This document shows positions 20,644 through 32,166 of a stretch of DNA of 38,946 bases, piece after piece. Position 1 is the stretch's first letter. The number at the start of each line of letters is the position of its first letter. The translations under genes were made by a program, and so were the position numbers. The notes below the pieces were generated by a model. It was not told where the DNA came from. It made no database searches and saw only the letters and a program-made list of their open reading frames with translations. Source of the DNA: Theodoxus fluviatilis (lineage: Eukaryota > Mollusca > Gastropoda > Cycloneritida > Neritidae); contig JAWQFJ010000584.1 in the NCBI GenBank assembly GCA_034096865.1, positions 20,001 through 58,946 of the forward strand, written 5' to 3'.

Positions 20644-21436
20644 TTTTTGACTCACATGCGAAGCAAAAGTGAGTCTATGTACTGAGCCGTGTCGTCCGTC
20701 CGTCCGTCCGTCCGGGCTGGCGGGCGTCCGTCCGTAAAAAACTTAAACGTTGGATTTTTCTCGGAGACTATTAAGTCTATCAACACCAAATGTGGCATGA
20801 TGGTGTATGATGACAAGGCCTCAAAAAACATACATAGTGACTTGACCTTGCTTCAAGGTCAAGGTCACAGGAGCCATAAATGTGGTCTCAAAAACAGTCA
20901 TTTTTCACATTTTCCCAATTTTCTCCCACGTTATTGAGAATGGCGACCTCAGCTACAAGTGGTATATAGGTCAAAGCAAGCCCTATCTATCGATACCAGT
21001 TTGGTTGACCTTGTTTCAAGGTCAAGGTCACAGGAGCTCTTCAAAGTTGGATCGTTTACATATTTTGAAGTGACCTTGACCCTGAACTATGGCACATAAC
21101 TGTTTCAAACTTAATAATTATGTGGGGCACATGTTATACTTTCATCATGAGACACATTTGGTCACATATCATCAAGGTCAAGGTCACTTTGACCCTTATG
21201 AAATGTGACCAAAATGTGGTAGTGAACCACTAAAAGTGACCATATCTCATGGTAGAAAGTGCCAATAAGCACCATTGTGCTTCCTATGTCTTGAATTAAC
21301 AGCTTTGTGTTGCATGACCTTGGATGACCTTGACCTTGTGTCAAGGTCACATGTGTTTTGGTAGGAAAAATGTGTAAAGCATTTCTTGGTGTATGATGTC
21401 ATTGGTAGGTTTAGTTGTTTGACCTTGACCTTGAAG
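20644..21436 (+). mobile_element. Dispersed repeat rich in TCAAGGTCA sites, copy 1
   Basis: It starts with a GACTCAC..GTGAGTC stem (20649-20675), then a CCGT-rich stretch and a body also found at 25688-25922. About a dozen TCAAGGTCA/TGACCTTGA motifs are spread through it, near 20838-20866, 21007-21032, 21071, 21171, 21317-21350 and 21420. It runs into the N gap. No coding capacity was seen; it is an interspersed element of unknown class. Confidence 0.7.
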
Positions 21437-21446
21437 NNNNNNNNNN
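21437..21446. other. Assembly gap (10 N)
   Basis: Ten Ns lie at the edge of the dispersed repeat and immediately before a RABEPK-like exon. The true size is unknown. Confidence 1.
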
Positions 21447-21732
21447 CACCTTTGGGGACTCCCCGTCCATGCGGGTGGGACACACGTGCACGTTCATGCC
21501 TGGGAAGACGGAGGGCGACGCAGGGAAGGTGTACGTGATCGGAGGTGCCAACCCAAGCGAGACTTTCTGCGAGACGCGCGTGCTGGACCTGAACACATTT
21601 CAGTGGGACCTGCTGGAAAGCCCAGGGCTGCGAGCGCGCTACGAGCATGCCGTGTTCATTCCAAAGTCACAGCCCCATTGCATCTACGCGTTTGGAGGGG
21701 CGGACCAGGCGGGCAACATGAACGATGTGCAG
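21447..21732 (+). CDS. RABEPK: RABEPK-like exon (kelch repeats 1-2), 5' end lost in gap
   Basis: This is an open exon of at least 95 codons ending at donor CAG|gtgagt in phase 0; its start is cut by the gap. It matches the N-terminal part of RABEPK (p40), a six-kelch protein that binds Rab9-GTP and aids mannose-6-phosphate-receptor transport from endosomes to the trans-Golgi. Diagnostic pieces are GDSPSMRVGHTCTF, GKVYVIGGANP, FQWDLLESPGLRARYEHAVF and IYAFGGADQAGN, with counterparts in the human protein (recalled: RVGHSCSYL, GKVFIVGGANP, RYEHASF, VFGGANQSGN). The double-glycine kelch motifs are intact and there is no stop or frameshift. No further kelch exon follows on + to the window end, and Scribble exons resume at 27985. 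It may be a nested or partial gene copy, a captured exon, or a chimeric assembly. Confidence 0.9.
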
Positions 21733-22550
21733 GTGAGTGTTCGGAGTTGATTTTAGATGGCCTTGGGATATCTGGTGGAGGCTGTTTGTCTTGGTGCGTT
21801 GGGAATGCCTGCCTGTCTCAGTTCGTTTTTGGAATATATTTTCAGTGAATGAGCTTGGAAGAACCACAGCTGAACGTTACAGCGCTGCACCAGATCAAAT
21901 GGTTTCAAATATCAATGTTTGGTTGAAAATGTTGGTTGAAACTGAATTCTTTGGATGCAGCAAAAGTGGAATTGATCTATAAGACTGCTACCTATAATGC
22001 TAATGTAAAATAAAGTGAATAGTTTTGTATTATTGACTATCATGATCAGCAGTTTGAATGACTGTCAGATAATTTGTGTCATTGTTAAGCTCACTCAACC
22101 AAGTTCTACATCCTCAGTAGGTATATTCTGTAGCTCTAGGTTTCCATCTTTTAATCCTGTCATTTCACCTATTGATACATCATACCATATTTCCCTTTGT
22201 TTACCACATCACAAAGCAGTGGATTGTTACCCACCATATGCTGGCAGATCTCACAGTACATATCGCCCAGGCAACCCAATCCCACAAATGAAACTTCACG
22301 CCACTGTGCTGCAGCATCTCATCATATTGCAGTCCACACATAGCCATACCCACAACACCAGTTCCACACACTGTACTCCACACCACTCCACATCCACACC
22401 CACTCCACACCCACTCTCACTCCACATCCACACCACTTCACACCCACTCCACACCCACTCTTCTCCCATCGCCGATGGACCGCTCTGAATTTCCGTCTCG
22501 CTGTCTGTACCTCTGTTCCATTCGAGTTGTTACTCTTTCCCACTCCCAGT

Positions 22551-22618
22551 TCTAACGGGAAGATCATTCCTCTTGCACCACGGATGAGAAGTCAGGGACA
22601 GAACCGCCATTCATCAAG
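22551..22618 (+). other. Possible unassigned exon in CpG-rich region
   Basis: An excellent pyrimidine tract and acceptor (ttactctttcccactcccag) precedes a single open frame (SNGKIIPLAPRMRSQGQNRH, then SS) ending at a good donor (TCATCAA|gtgagg). The exon would start and end needing phase 2 and 1, which does not fit between the phase-0 Scribble exons on either side. It may belong to another transcript or be a chance find. Confidence 0.25.
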
Positions 22619-23858
22619 TGAGGAACTGCGTTCTATGCCAGTGACGCCTGCTCCGGAGCTCGCTTGCCCGGCAATCAATATCGTCGCCTTCCTCCATCCC
22701 AGCCTCGTCCGACTGCCCCAGTGTCTGCCCTGCCAGAGATGCGGGTGGTGTAGCGTAGAGATGTGGGAGGGAGGTAGAGGGGGAGGAGTGAGTCACATAG
22801 ATGCAGCGGCAGAGAAGAGAGAGAGAGAGAGAGAGCTTTACCGTCAACTGCCATTCGGTCTTGCGCTTGGCGCCATTAGACTCGGCGGTGCTTCGATATT
22901 TCCGACCCTCCCGGAAAATATATCTCTTCCCCTTGCCCTCCCATTGATGTGTTGTTACATTGGCGTCTGTTTGAACGAAGTTGTAGTTTGTTGCAAACAA
23001 AAAGACGGGCAAAGTAAATTAGGAGAAGAAGAAAAAAAACACACACAAACAACGGTTCAGTTTGCAGACGCGCTTGCAGTGTGATTGACTTGTTTGGTTT
23101 CGCCTCTGATTTCTATTGGGGGAAGGAAATTCGTCCATTAGAATATTTCTGAAATTGCATTATTTCGATGGGATAATGTTTAAAAAATTACAACTGGCGT
23201 TTTCCCGCTGAAGTGAACATAATCACATTCTTATCATGGTTCAATAACTTATAAGCATTTAGGAATTCGGAGTGACTCCTTTTTGCAAGCTGTCTGCAAG
23301 AGTGTTGAATATAAATTTTAATGTTCTTGTTCAGTATCTCAGCGGATTTGGATGTCGTCGTTGTGGTTGCACGGCCAGAGACCACGTGTGCAACATTATT
23401 GGGGAAAAGTACCTGCATATGGGTCATTGTACGACGCGTAGTCAGTAAGTATGATCTGCGTTCTAATAAGGCATGAATGAGCCACGGAAAAAGCGCGTCG
23501 ACACGAAACGCTGTCACGAAGGAGTGCCGCTTTGACCAGACACCGGCAGGCCTAAAGGGAGGGAAGGCACAGAACGGGACACGGTGAGATGCTGGCCTCA
23601 GCCACCCGAAAAATCAATGCCTACCTCAGTAATATTCAGTAGCCAGCAGACCCGTGCTGGGCAAGCGAGCTGTACCGCTCTGCTCTGCTCGTAATGATGC
23701 GTGGCGATGTGATAGTATGATTTGGCAGTGCTGTATACTGTACGAATAGTGACAGACCGTCGTTACGTTTCATTTTGCTTCGACCTTGATGATTTCTGTT
23801 TACCAGCTTGGTCTTCTTTCCCGTTTTTCGTATTGAATGAAATGTTGTTTCTTCTAGT

Positions 23859-23865
<7 letters not shown>

Positions 23866-23924
<59 letters not shown>
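23866..23924 (+). repeat. CT microsatellite
   Basis: About 58 bases of uninterrupted CT. Confidence 0.97.
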
Positions 23925-23927
<3 letters not shown>

Positions 23928-24028
23928 ACTTGACCCACCGCGTTTTCCTAGGCGTTTCAAAAAAGGCGAATTATTAGGGAAATCGCGACTTGACTTTCTC
24001 TTATCCTGACTAATGATTTTTCGTGGTG

Positions 24029-24070
24029 GATGGCCTTAAATAGCTTACAAAGGCTGAGAGGCCGTGAAAC
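24029..24070. repeat. Dispersed hairpin repeat, second copy
   Basis: GATGGCCTTAAATAGCTTACAAAGGCTGAGAGGCCGTGAAAC is, over its length, a near match to 30812-30854. Both can form GGCC..GGCC outer and AGC..GCT inner pairings. Confidence 0.7.
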
Positions 24071-24080
24071 TTCTTTCAAT

Positions 24081-24570
<490 letters not shown>

Positions 24571-25687
24571 GTAGGTGGCGATGTTGTGGAAGGTTTTATT
24601 TCACACTCTGTTAATTTTGTGGGACTGAAAATGAGGAGAATTTGGAAGACGGTTGACGGTGCAAAGTTATGCACGCATTTGGGACGGGAATTGTTGCATA
24701 CTGGGAGCTGTTGCAGTGTTGATAATTTGGAGGAGCTGTGATGATTTTTGTTCGACAGAATCGTTTTGTCGGTAAGCCTTTGACGAGGGAATGATCGGGA
24801 TGGTGTGAAAACTGGTGAATAAGGTCTGTGACAGAGACATTTCATAATGTCCCATGGAAACTGGGCACTCTCTCTGGACACATGTTGTGCTCAGGATCCC
24901 ATAGATTTTGTCAGAGAACTGCTCAGCATTCATCTGTGAGATTCTGTACGCCAGTAAACTCTTTCCATTTCTGCTTGACTGATAGACGTTGGCAGGATTA
25001 TTCCCATGGGAAAAAAGGACCTGCTCCTGAAAAAATAAAATTCTGAAGAATAGGGGATTCAATTATTCAGGTTGGCTGTCAGCGGTGTCTGGACTTGTGC
25101 AAGAGACTGCATCTTCTAGTCCAGAGGAGAAATGGCTTCGGCTCTCTGCATATCTTAGACATAATGTGTACATATAAATTTCCCCTCTTAGTGAGTGGGT
25201 GGTTGGACAGAGGTGATGCAATGCCTGCACTTTGTCAAGCTGACCTCTGCTGGTTCCATCTTAGTCCACCTCCTTCTACAGTGAGGATCACATGTTGCAG
25301 TGAACTTGGTCTACAAGTGTGAGGGTGTGAGCTTCTTTCATTTTTGTTTTGACAGGCACCAAATGTCATGATGGATTATTTTGTCAACATTGTATTTATT
25401 GGAGAAATTTTTACTCATGGAATAAGTGGTTTGAGGACAAGTATATACTGAAGAATATCCTATCAGCACTTTTGGGTTAGTTTGAAAATGGGTTGGCTAA
25501 AAAAATAAATTTTAGCATTTGCATTTGGTGTAGTTTGTGGATCATTTATTCTTGATTCCATCTCACATCAGTGGAAAAAGACAACACATAAATTATTTGA
25601 GGGGCAAATGAATTACATAAGTGTATTCTCTCAGCACTGTAGGTACTGTTTGAGAATGGTTTAACTGGGTCTTTGGCATAAAAGCTG

Positions 25688-25922
25688 TTTTTGACTCACT
25701 TGTGAAGCAAAAGTGAGTCTATGTACTCACCTGTTCCGGGCGTCCGTAAAAAAACTTTAACGTTGGATTTTTCTTGGAGATTATTAAGTCTATCAACACC
25801 CAATTTGGCATGATGGTGTATGATGACAAGGCGTCCAAAAACATACATAGTGACTTGACCTTGCTTCAAGGTCAAGGTCGCGGGGGCCATAAATGTTGTC
25901 TAAAAACAGCCATTTTTCACAT
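25688..25922 (+). mobile_element. Dispersed repeat rich in TCAAGGTCA sites, copy 2 (short)
   Basis: It begins with the same GACTCAC..GTGAGTC stem as copy 1 and follows it closely (TCTATCAACACC, GGCATGATGGTGTATGATGA, TTCAAGGTCAAGGTC) until about 25922, where similarity stops. It lacks most of the CCGT stretch. The copy is 5'-complete and 3'-truncated relative to the first. Confidence 0.85.
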
Positions 25923-26593
25923 CCTCTCAGCATGTGAGTCGTGTGGGCTTTGCCCTTCTTGTTACAGTTTGTAGATCATTCAATCTTGATCTTTCCCTCA
26001 TCAATATGCAGAAAGACACATCATAGATTCCTCAGCTGCCCAACATGCTATGTGACTATCTTTACGGATTCATTCTCATCTGAGCTCCTTCAATATGTAG
26101 TCAGTTCACACCATCTTAGATAGGGGAATAGTGAATGATTTACCATTTCAGAATAAATTTCTGGGTTTTGATACAAAGAGGAGATGATGTAAATTTTTAT
26201 GACCTGCCTTTATACTGTAGGTGCAGTAAATATTTCTTGACACTTAGTTTGTGTTTTGTGGGGGAATAGCCTGAGGACAAGAATGTTTCTCCAGTCCTGA
26301 ACAGATTACTTTTATCACAACTTCATTGTTTTCAGTTTTCACTGTTTTTCTATTGTCTCACACAGTCTGTGTTCAAGTGATTTGGGAGTTTTCACAAGTA
26401 TTATTTTCTTACAAGCAAAATATGCGCAAGACAAGAATTTGACCAACTAGGTGCAGTTTTTTCCGTCCTTTAATACATACATGTGTATGTCTAGATAAAA
26501 TCATGCAAACTTTTCCTAGTATGAAAGTAAATACTTTTTTCTTGTGTGTGCTTGTTGTCCCCTTTAGCAAGGAAACAAATTTGATTGTAATCT

Positions 26594-26893
26594 CCCCCCC
26601 CCCCCCCCCCCCACCCCTCATCCCTTCCCCATACACCACACACACACACACACATGTACACACACATGTACACACACAAGCATACACACAAACCTACACA
26701 ACACACACATGCACACACACACACACACATACATATACATACACACACACACACATGCACACACACACACACATACATATATACACACACACACATGCAC
26801 ACACACACACACACATACATATACATACACACACACACACACATGCACACACACACACACACACATACATATACATACACACACACACACACT
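26594..26893 (+). repeat. Poly-C then CA microsatellite with ATGCAC/ATACATATACAT spacers
   Basis: A run of 19 or so Cs is followed by CA repeats interrupted by ATACATATACATAC and ATGCAC in a recurring order, giving a larger unit of roughly 55-60 bp. Confidence 0.95.
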
Positions 26894-27598
26894 GTTATGT
26901 CCCTAGACTCTTCTGAGCCCCAATGATACATATTCACATTTGATCCTGTGCCATGTTAGAACTGCTTGTAAATATATTGTTGCAGCTCTGTTCTCAACAC
27001 ACTGTGACACATGCTCCAGTAGTTGACACTTCCCCCTTCTCAGTACATTTCTCTTGTAATTAGGTACACAGTTATCATTTGTTAGTTGCTGTTATTATTA
27101 CACAGTTATCATTTGTTAGTTGTTATTATTATTACTCATTCATTTGTGTTTTTATAGTTCAGTAATTAACCTACTTTTTTCCCTTTCTTACTTAGAAGTG
27201 CACATTTCAAGGCCTGTTTTAACACATGGTGTACATTGTCACACTTCTTTTGTTTTTTTCCATCATGTTGCACTTGATGTAATCACTGATAGCTGTAACC
27301 ATTCCATGACAGAATGCTCAGTCTAGGCATATTCTGTCCTTTTCCTAGTATTTGTTATGGTGACACCCAATCTTCACATTAAAAAAGAAATTGACTGCAG
27401 ACTTTTCATGGATAATGAAAGATAGCATGATGTCACTGGGATGTTTAAAAAATCCTAAGTTTGATGATTTAATAGAAAGGTATCAGTGCAGCTCATCATC
27501 AGTCTTATGGGAAGTGGTATGATGTGTCATCACGTGGAGGGTATTAGAATTGGTCAGCCAACATCATCTCTTACTCACAAACACACATGCATGCATGC

Positions 27599-27602
27599 GC
27601 AT

Positions 27603-27661
<59 letters not shown>

Positions 27662-27817
27662 TGCACACACAATCACACAAAGATACAGACACAAACACTC
27701 ACAAACACACACACACACCCACACACACCCACACACACACTTATATGCACAAGCACACACACCGACACACACAAAGTAACAAAGAAACAAACACACACAC
27801 ACGCACACACACACAAA
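27599..27817 (+). repeat. CA microsatellite, interrupted
   Basis: An uninterrupted CA run of about 55 bases is followed by a degenerate ACAC-rich stretch. Confidence 0.95.
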
Positions 27818-27984
27818 TTATATCTGTACACACAAAAAGTCTACCATATTAGAATCTGACGTACCTCTTTGATTGTTTTTCCTCTCTTTTAACCCTTCCG
27901 AGGTGGAGAGGGCGCCCGAACTTTAGAAGATGCCATAGCTGTGTTCCCTTGCTCACCCATGTGTTCCTGTCTCTGTCTTTGCAG

Positions 27985-28108
27985 CCCCAGCGCAATAACG
28001 CCCAGGGTGGGGTGGAGCCGAAAATCAATGAAGGTATGAGCTTTATGGATAAGAGGCGCTATTTCGAGAAGGAGATCCAAGATGCCGGTTCTCAACCCAA
28101 GGCGCAGA
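27985..28108 (+). CDS. scrib: Scribble exon: conserved C-terminal segment (YFE motif)
   Basis: This 41-codon exon plus one base runs from acceptor tctgtctttgcag to donor CAGA|gtaagc, phase 0 start and phase 1 end. It encodes PQRNNAQGGVEPKINEGMSF and then MDKRRYFEKEIQDAGSQPKAQ. The piece MSFMDKRRYFEKEI corresponds to LSFRERQKYFELEV in the human SCRIB tail, the best-conserved part outside the LRRs and PDZs. If the intron is retained the frame reads SKPPDHVFRPIRPAPKTGP and stops. Confidence 0.92.
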
Positions 28109-28833
28109 GTAAGCCCCCAGACCATGTTTTTCGTCCCATCAGGCCAGCCCCTAAAACAGGCCCCTAAAGTAGACCCTGGCCCCTAAAATGGGGTCCCCTT
28201 CCTGTTTTTTTATATATATGTGAATGCTGCTTTGCTCATTTTTGCATGAGCCCCTTTGTGCTGTGTAGTGAGTGTTTTGTGAGAGTTTGCATGGTGGAGT
28301 CCTGTTGGCTTTGTCAGACAAGATGCAGTCAGGGAATGTTGACAGTGAACTTCATTTTGCATTAGGGTGGAAACATTGTTTAGCTGAGATTTATTGGTTT
28401 AGTCAAGGTCATTCGATATAGTTTGAGCTGGTTTTCTAATGAACATTTAATGTATGACCCAGGGATCTGTTACCTCAGTGAAAGCATAGCTAGCAAGTGA
28501 TTAGTGATTATATTGAAGTTTTGAGGAAACCCAAAAACCTAAATCGAATAAATTCTGACAGAGGGATTTCTTCAGTTGGCATGGTGCAAAATGTCTAAAC
28601 ACCTCTAGCTAGATGTACAAATGTACTGGCTTTCATCAGAACAGCATAAGCAAGAGTTTCATGTCTGACTGGGTAAATAGTTGCAATAATCAGTTAATCC
28701 ACATGACTTATTTAGGATGTTCTTTCCAGTTCTAGTGTTTTTGCACATCCCACGGTAATCTTTCACTCAACCCCACTAAACCGTGGACAAGCTTGGTAAT
28801 TCCAGGACAGACTTGTTCCAACACAGTCTGCCT

Positions 28834-29348
28834 ACTGCTAGTGCCCGTCCATAGAGCACAAGTGCTACAAAGCAAACTGCTAGTCCCCATCCATAGAGCA
28901 CAAGTGCTACAAAGCAAACTGAAACTGCTAGTCCCTGTCCATAGAGCACAAGTGCTACAAAGCAAACTGCTAGTCCCCATCCATAGAGCACAAGTGCTAC
29001 AAAGCAAACTGCTAGTGCCCGTCCATAGAGCACAAGTGCTACAAAGCAAACTGCTAGTCCCCATCCATAGAGCACAAGTGCTACAAAGCAAAGTGCTAGT
29101 CCCCTTCCATAGAGCACAAGTGCTACAAAGCAAAGTGCTAGTCCCCGTCCATAGAGCACAAGTGCTACAAAGCAAAGTGCTAGTCCCCGTCCATAGAGCA
29201 CAAGTGCTACAAAGCAAAGTGCTAGTCCCCGTCCATAGAGCACAAGTGCTACAAAGCAAACTGCTAGTCCCCGCCCATAGAGCACAAGTGCTGCAAGCAA
29301 ACTGCTAGTCCACGTCCATAGAGCACAAGTGCTACAAAGCAAACTGCT
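28834..29348 (+). repeat. 42-bp minisatellite, about twelve copies
   Basis: The unit ACTGCTAGTCCCCGTCCATA, then GAGCACAAGTGCTACAAAGCAA, repeats from 28834. One unit has an extra six bases (28918-28923) and one near the end lacks a few. The period is a multiple of three, so both strands show long open frames; the lack of splice context and the degenerate last unit argue against coding. Confidence 0.97.
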
Positions 29349-30440
29349 TGTAGAGACAGTAGCTGCCTTCATGCTTGCAGTAGTAGCTGGTGGCAAGGCT
29401 TGTATCAGTGTGGTACTCTTGTTACTTGGTGCCCTGCTAGCTGGTTAGATTTGCTTCAGGTTTACATGTGCATAAGGAACAAGCATTCCAAGCCTTGACT
29501 GTACGTGAATGGTTGCATTGGACCTCTTGAGAAGATCAGTCATAGATTTTGGTTTTCTTTCCACAAACTCAGCTGAGGTTTTAACCACCTAGGGCTTGAT
29601 ATCCATGATCTGCCTGTAGTCGGTAGTTAACCTAACCACTGTAGAAGCCTCCAGTTTCCTGTGGTGGTTTGACAAATATTCACTAGTTTAGTTTAACCCT
29701 TGCTCTGTAGTTGCTTGGCATTGTGTTGGTTGTGGAGTATGAAGAGTAGTTTTTTTTCTGTGAGATAGACGTAATGAGATCATCGTCATCTGGTACATTA
29801 CAAAGAAAACTGCAGTTTTTCTGGGCATGTGTTGATAGCAAGGGACTTGAGTGATAAGAAGTGGCAGGACTGATAGAACTGGGAGTTGGACTGGAGAAAA
29901 ATTTCACCTTTCTGGAAAAAATGTGTGATGTTTAGTGTGCTCTAGAGAGAAGCACCCATAAAAAGGGTTAATGAGGGTTAATGAGAAATTGGTGTTGCTA
30001 GGTGTGAATTTTATTTTGTACTTGATAAAAGTGTGGAATGATGCCATTTTTGTCCTTCAGATGAGTAGAATCAGCATTTCATTAAAGAATTGTCCAGAAT
30101 TAGATGTGGCTAGCTAGTGTTTTTAGTACCCAAATTTTCAAGGCATTCATACCTAAATCATATTTTATCTAGTCACAGTGTTTCTAGTCTTGATAAGACT
30201 GGTAGCTTTTTAAATTTTGGCATAAGGGACAAAAGTACTGGTAAGAAACATTGAGCATAGAGAGATGTTTTTCTGCCTATGTGAGTGTGTGTGTGACAGT
30301 TTTAACATTTGTACATTTAAAAATGTTTTGCTTTTGTTTTGCATGCATTTTTTTTTGGTTCCCCCCCTTGTTACCACCTGCCTGTTGTACATCCCAGTAA
30401 TATCCTTAGGGGCTGGCCTGAAGACGTTATCTCCCTTTGC

Positions 30441-30592
30441 TGCAGTCTGACTTGGCTGTCTGCAGTCCACAAAGTTACCTCCCTTGAATTTGTGTGCGTT
30501 GACTAACGATGCAGTTGAAGAGTTCCTTGCTTGGGAGATTTCCCACTAACCAGGCGTCTGTAGCCAAGTCAGACAGCAGCGTGCCCTGTATC
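30441..30592. repeat. Inverted repeat pair, arms about 24 bp
   Basis: GTCTGACTTGGCTGTCTG in 30445-30466 is the near complement of TAGCCAAGTCAGACAGC in 30571-30591, about 105 bases apart. It may be the remains of a foldback element. Confidence 0.6.
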
Positions 30593-30688
30593 ATTCATAG
30601 CTGCCATGCTGGAGCTTGTACAAGAAGGATTTTGGTTTTCACCCCACTTTTTTTTCCACGCTGCCATTATCACAAACTTGGGCCCTTT

Positions 30689-30730
30689 GTGGGTTGGGGG
30701 TCCGAATAGACCCACCGCATCTCCCTTTGT
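30689..30730 (+). repeat. Single-copy relative of the 28-bp minisatellite
   Basis: GTGGGTTGGGGGT, GAATAGACCCACCGC and TCTCCCT match the last unit and right flank of the array at 15141-15181 with three or four differences. GTGGGT and ACCCAC can pair as a stem. Confidence 0.8.
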
Positions 30731-30811
30731 GATTTGTAAGAGGCAAAGAAATAGGGAAAGAGAGAATTGAGTTGTGCTTTACTTGGAACTGTTCTAGTGA
30801 TGTTGGTGCTT

Positions 30812-30854
30812 AATGGCCTTACATAGCCTACAAAGGCTGAGAGGCCATAAAAAT
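30812..30854. repeat. Dispersed hairpin repeat, third copy
   Basis: TGGCCTTACATAGCCTACAA then AGGCTGAGAGGCCA is self-complementary at both its ends and centre and is followed by an A-rich TAAAAAT end. Copies lie at 24029 and 8855. Confidence 0.75.
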
Positions 30855-31923
30855 ACATTCATCCTCAATATCAAACTTTGGGATCATTGGCTCTGTATTT
30901 TTTATGAAATTGAAAAACATAAACTCCACTATTGGTTTTCTGGGAAGTTTAGCGTTGCATCCTTAGTGATTTATGTATTAATGTTAACTACACCAGATGG
31001 ATTAAATAAGAAAAAGAACTAAGAAAGTGTTTCAGTATTGCAGGTGATGAACAAAGTTAAGAGTTGTTTAAACATTTTCCTGATAATACCTTTAGAAAAG
31101 CAATGTCTGTGAAATCCTGTGCAAGAATTTTGCAATGATCATGATGTCTTATGAACTATGTCGACAATTCACTCACTGTCCATGTGCTGGACAGTAGGGC
31201 AGATAGGAGTGATGCACGCTGGAACACATCAATCAAATTTTCCAGAATAGACTGATTTGGGAATCTGAAGGGTTTCCCAAGTTGGTGATGTGGCAAACAT
31301 TTTGGAGTCCCGTGCCTTGTGGGAGGGAGCATTTTGGGCTGGCTAGAATGAGATGTGTGCCTGCCAGCACTGTGGTTGCTGCACCGGCTGATTCCACCCA
31401 CCGCTGCCGTTTTATGATCGATTTTGAAACATGCTTTGACATGGTTGATGTGAGCGCTGAACTGATTTGCATAGACTTGCTGATAGTTTTTTTGGTAGAA
31501 TGTGCCATCAGTTTTAATGACTATGATTGAATGTCTTGCTAGTTCATCTAAATTTGAAATGCTCAATTTGAATGGATCATTAATAAGAGTTAAACCAATC
31601 TTGTTGTCTGAATACCAGATTTTTTAAAGATATAAATATGTTGTCTGTAAACAAGACTGAATGGAAACATTGATGCTGAAAGTATTGTTACAATGCTAAT
31701 GTAGACAGTACCACCACGACAGTATTGTGATGACTACTTGATGCCTGGTTGTTTGCATATAACTGTGTATTACAGTGATGATTGTTGTATCGTGTACAGT
31801 ATATGTACTGTGTGTTGTGTACATTTCTTGCATCACATACTGCAAGGTTGCTTAGTGGTCAATCTGTATCGAGGTGAATGCTGATACTTGTGTGGGTATT
31901 ATGTTTGCTAGTGAATTGGGATG

Positions 31924-31994
<71 letters not shown>
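31924..31994 (+). repeat. TG microsatellite
   Basis: About 66 bases of uninterrupted TG. Confidence 0.97.
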
Positions 31995-31995
<1 letters not shown>

Positions 31996-32083
31996 CTGGC
32001 ATTGGTTTTATCGGTTTTATTTTGTCTTCTCTGCTGGGAATATTTAAGTCACTGGCCTGGTGCCCCCCCACCCCCACCCACCC

Positions 32084-32095
32084 CTCCCTCTCTCT

Positions 32096-32161
<66 letters not shown>
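32084..32161 (+). repeat. CT microsatellite
   Basis: About 60 bases of CT after a C-rich lead. Confidence 0.97.

Positions 32162-32166
<5 letters not shown>

Larger units (their letters stand above)
19135..21436 (+). other. Intron up to assembly gap
   Basis: It contains a TTG run (19267-19292), GT-rich DNA (19370-19675), a G homopolymer-like tract, a TCCTAC-rich tract (20560-20640) and the dispersed nuclear-receptor-site repeat. No Scribble exon was recognised. Confidence 0.6.

Noticed and set aside
22700..23084. Extended open frame beyond the orphan exon as a protein gene
   Set aside because: Past about 22680 the frame runs through a GA tract and composition-driven sequence without motifs.
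28732..29396. Overlapping 170-206-residue open frames on both strands
   Set aside because: They result from a 42-bp tandem repeat whose period is a multiple of three.
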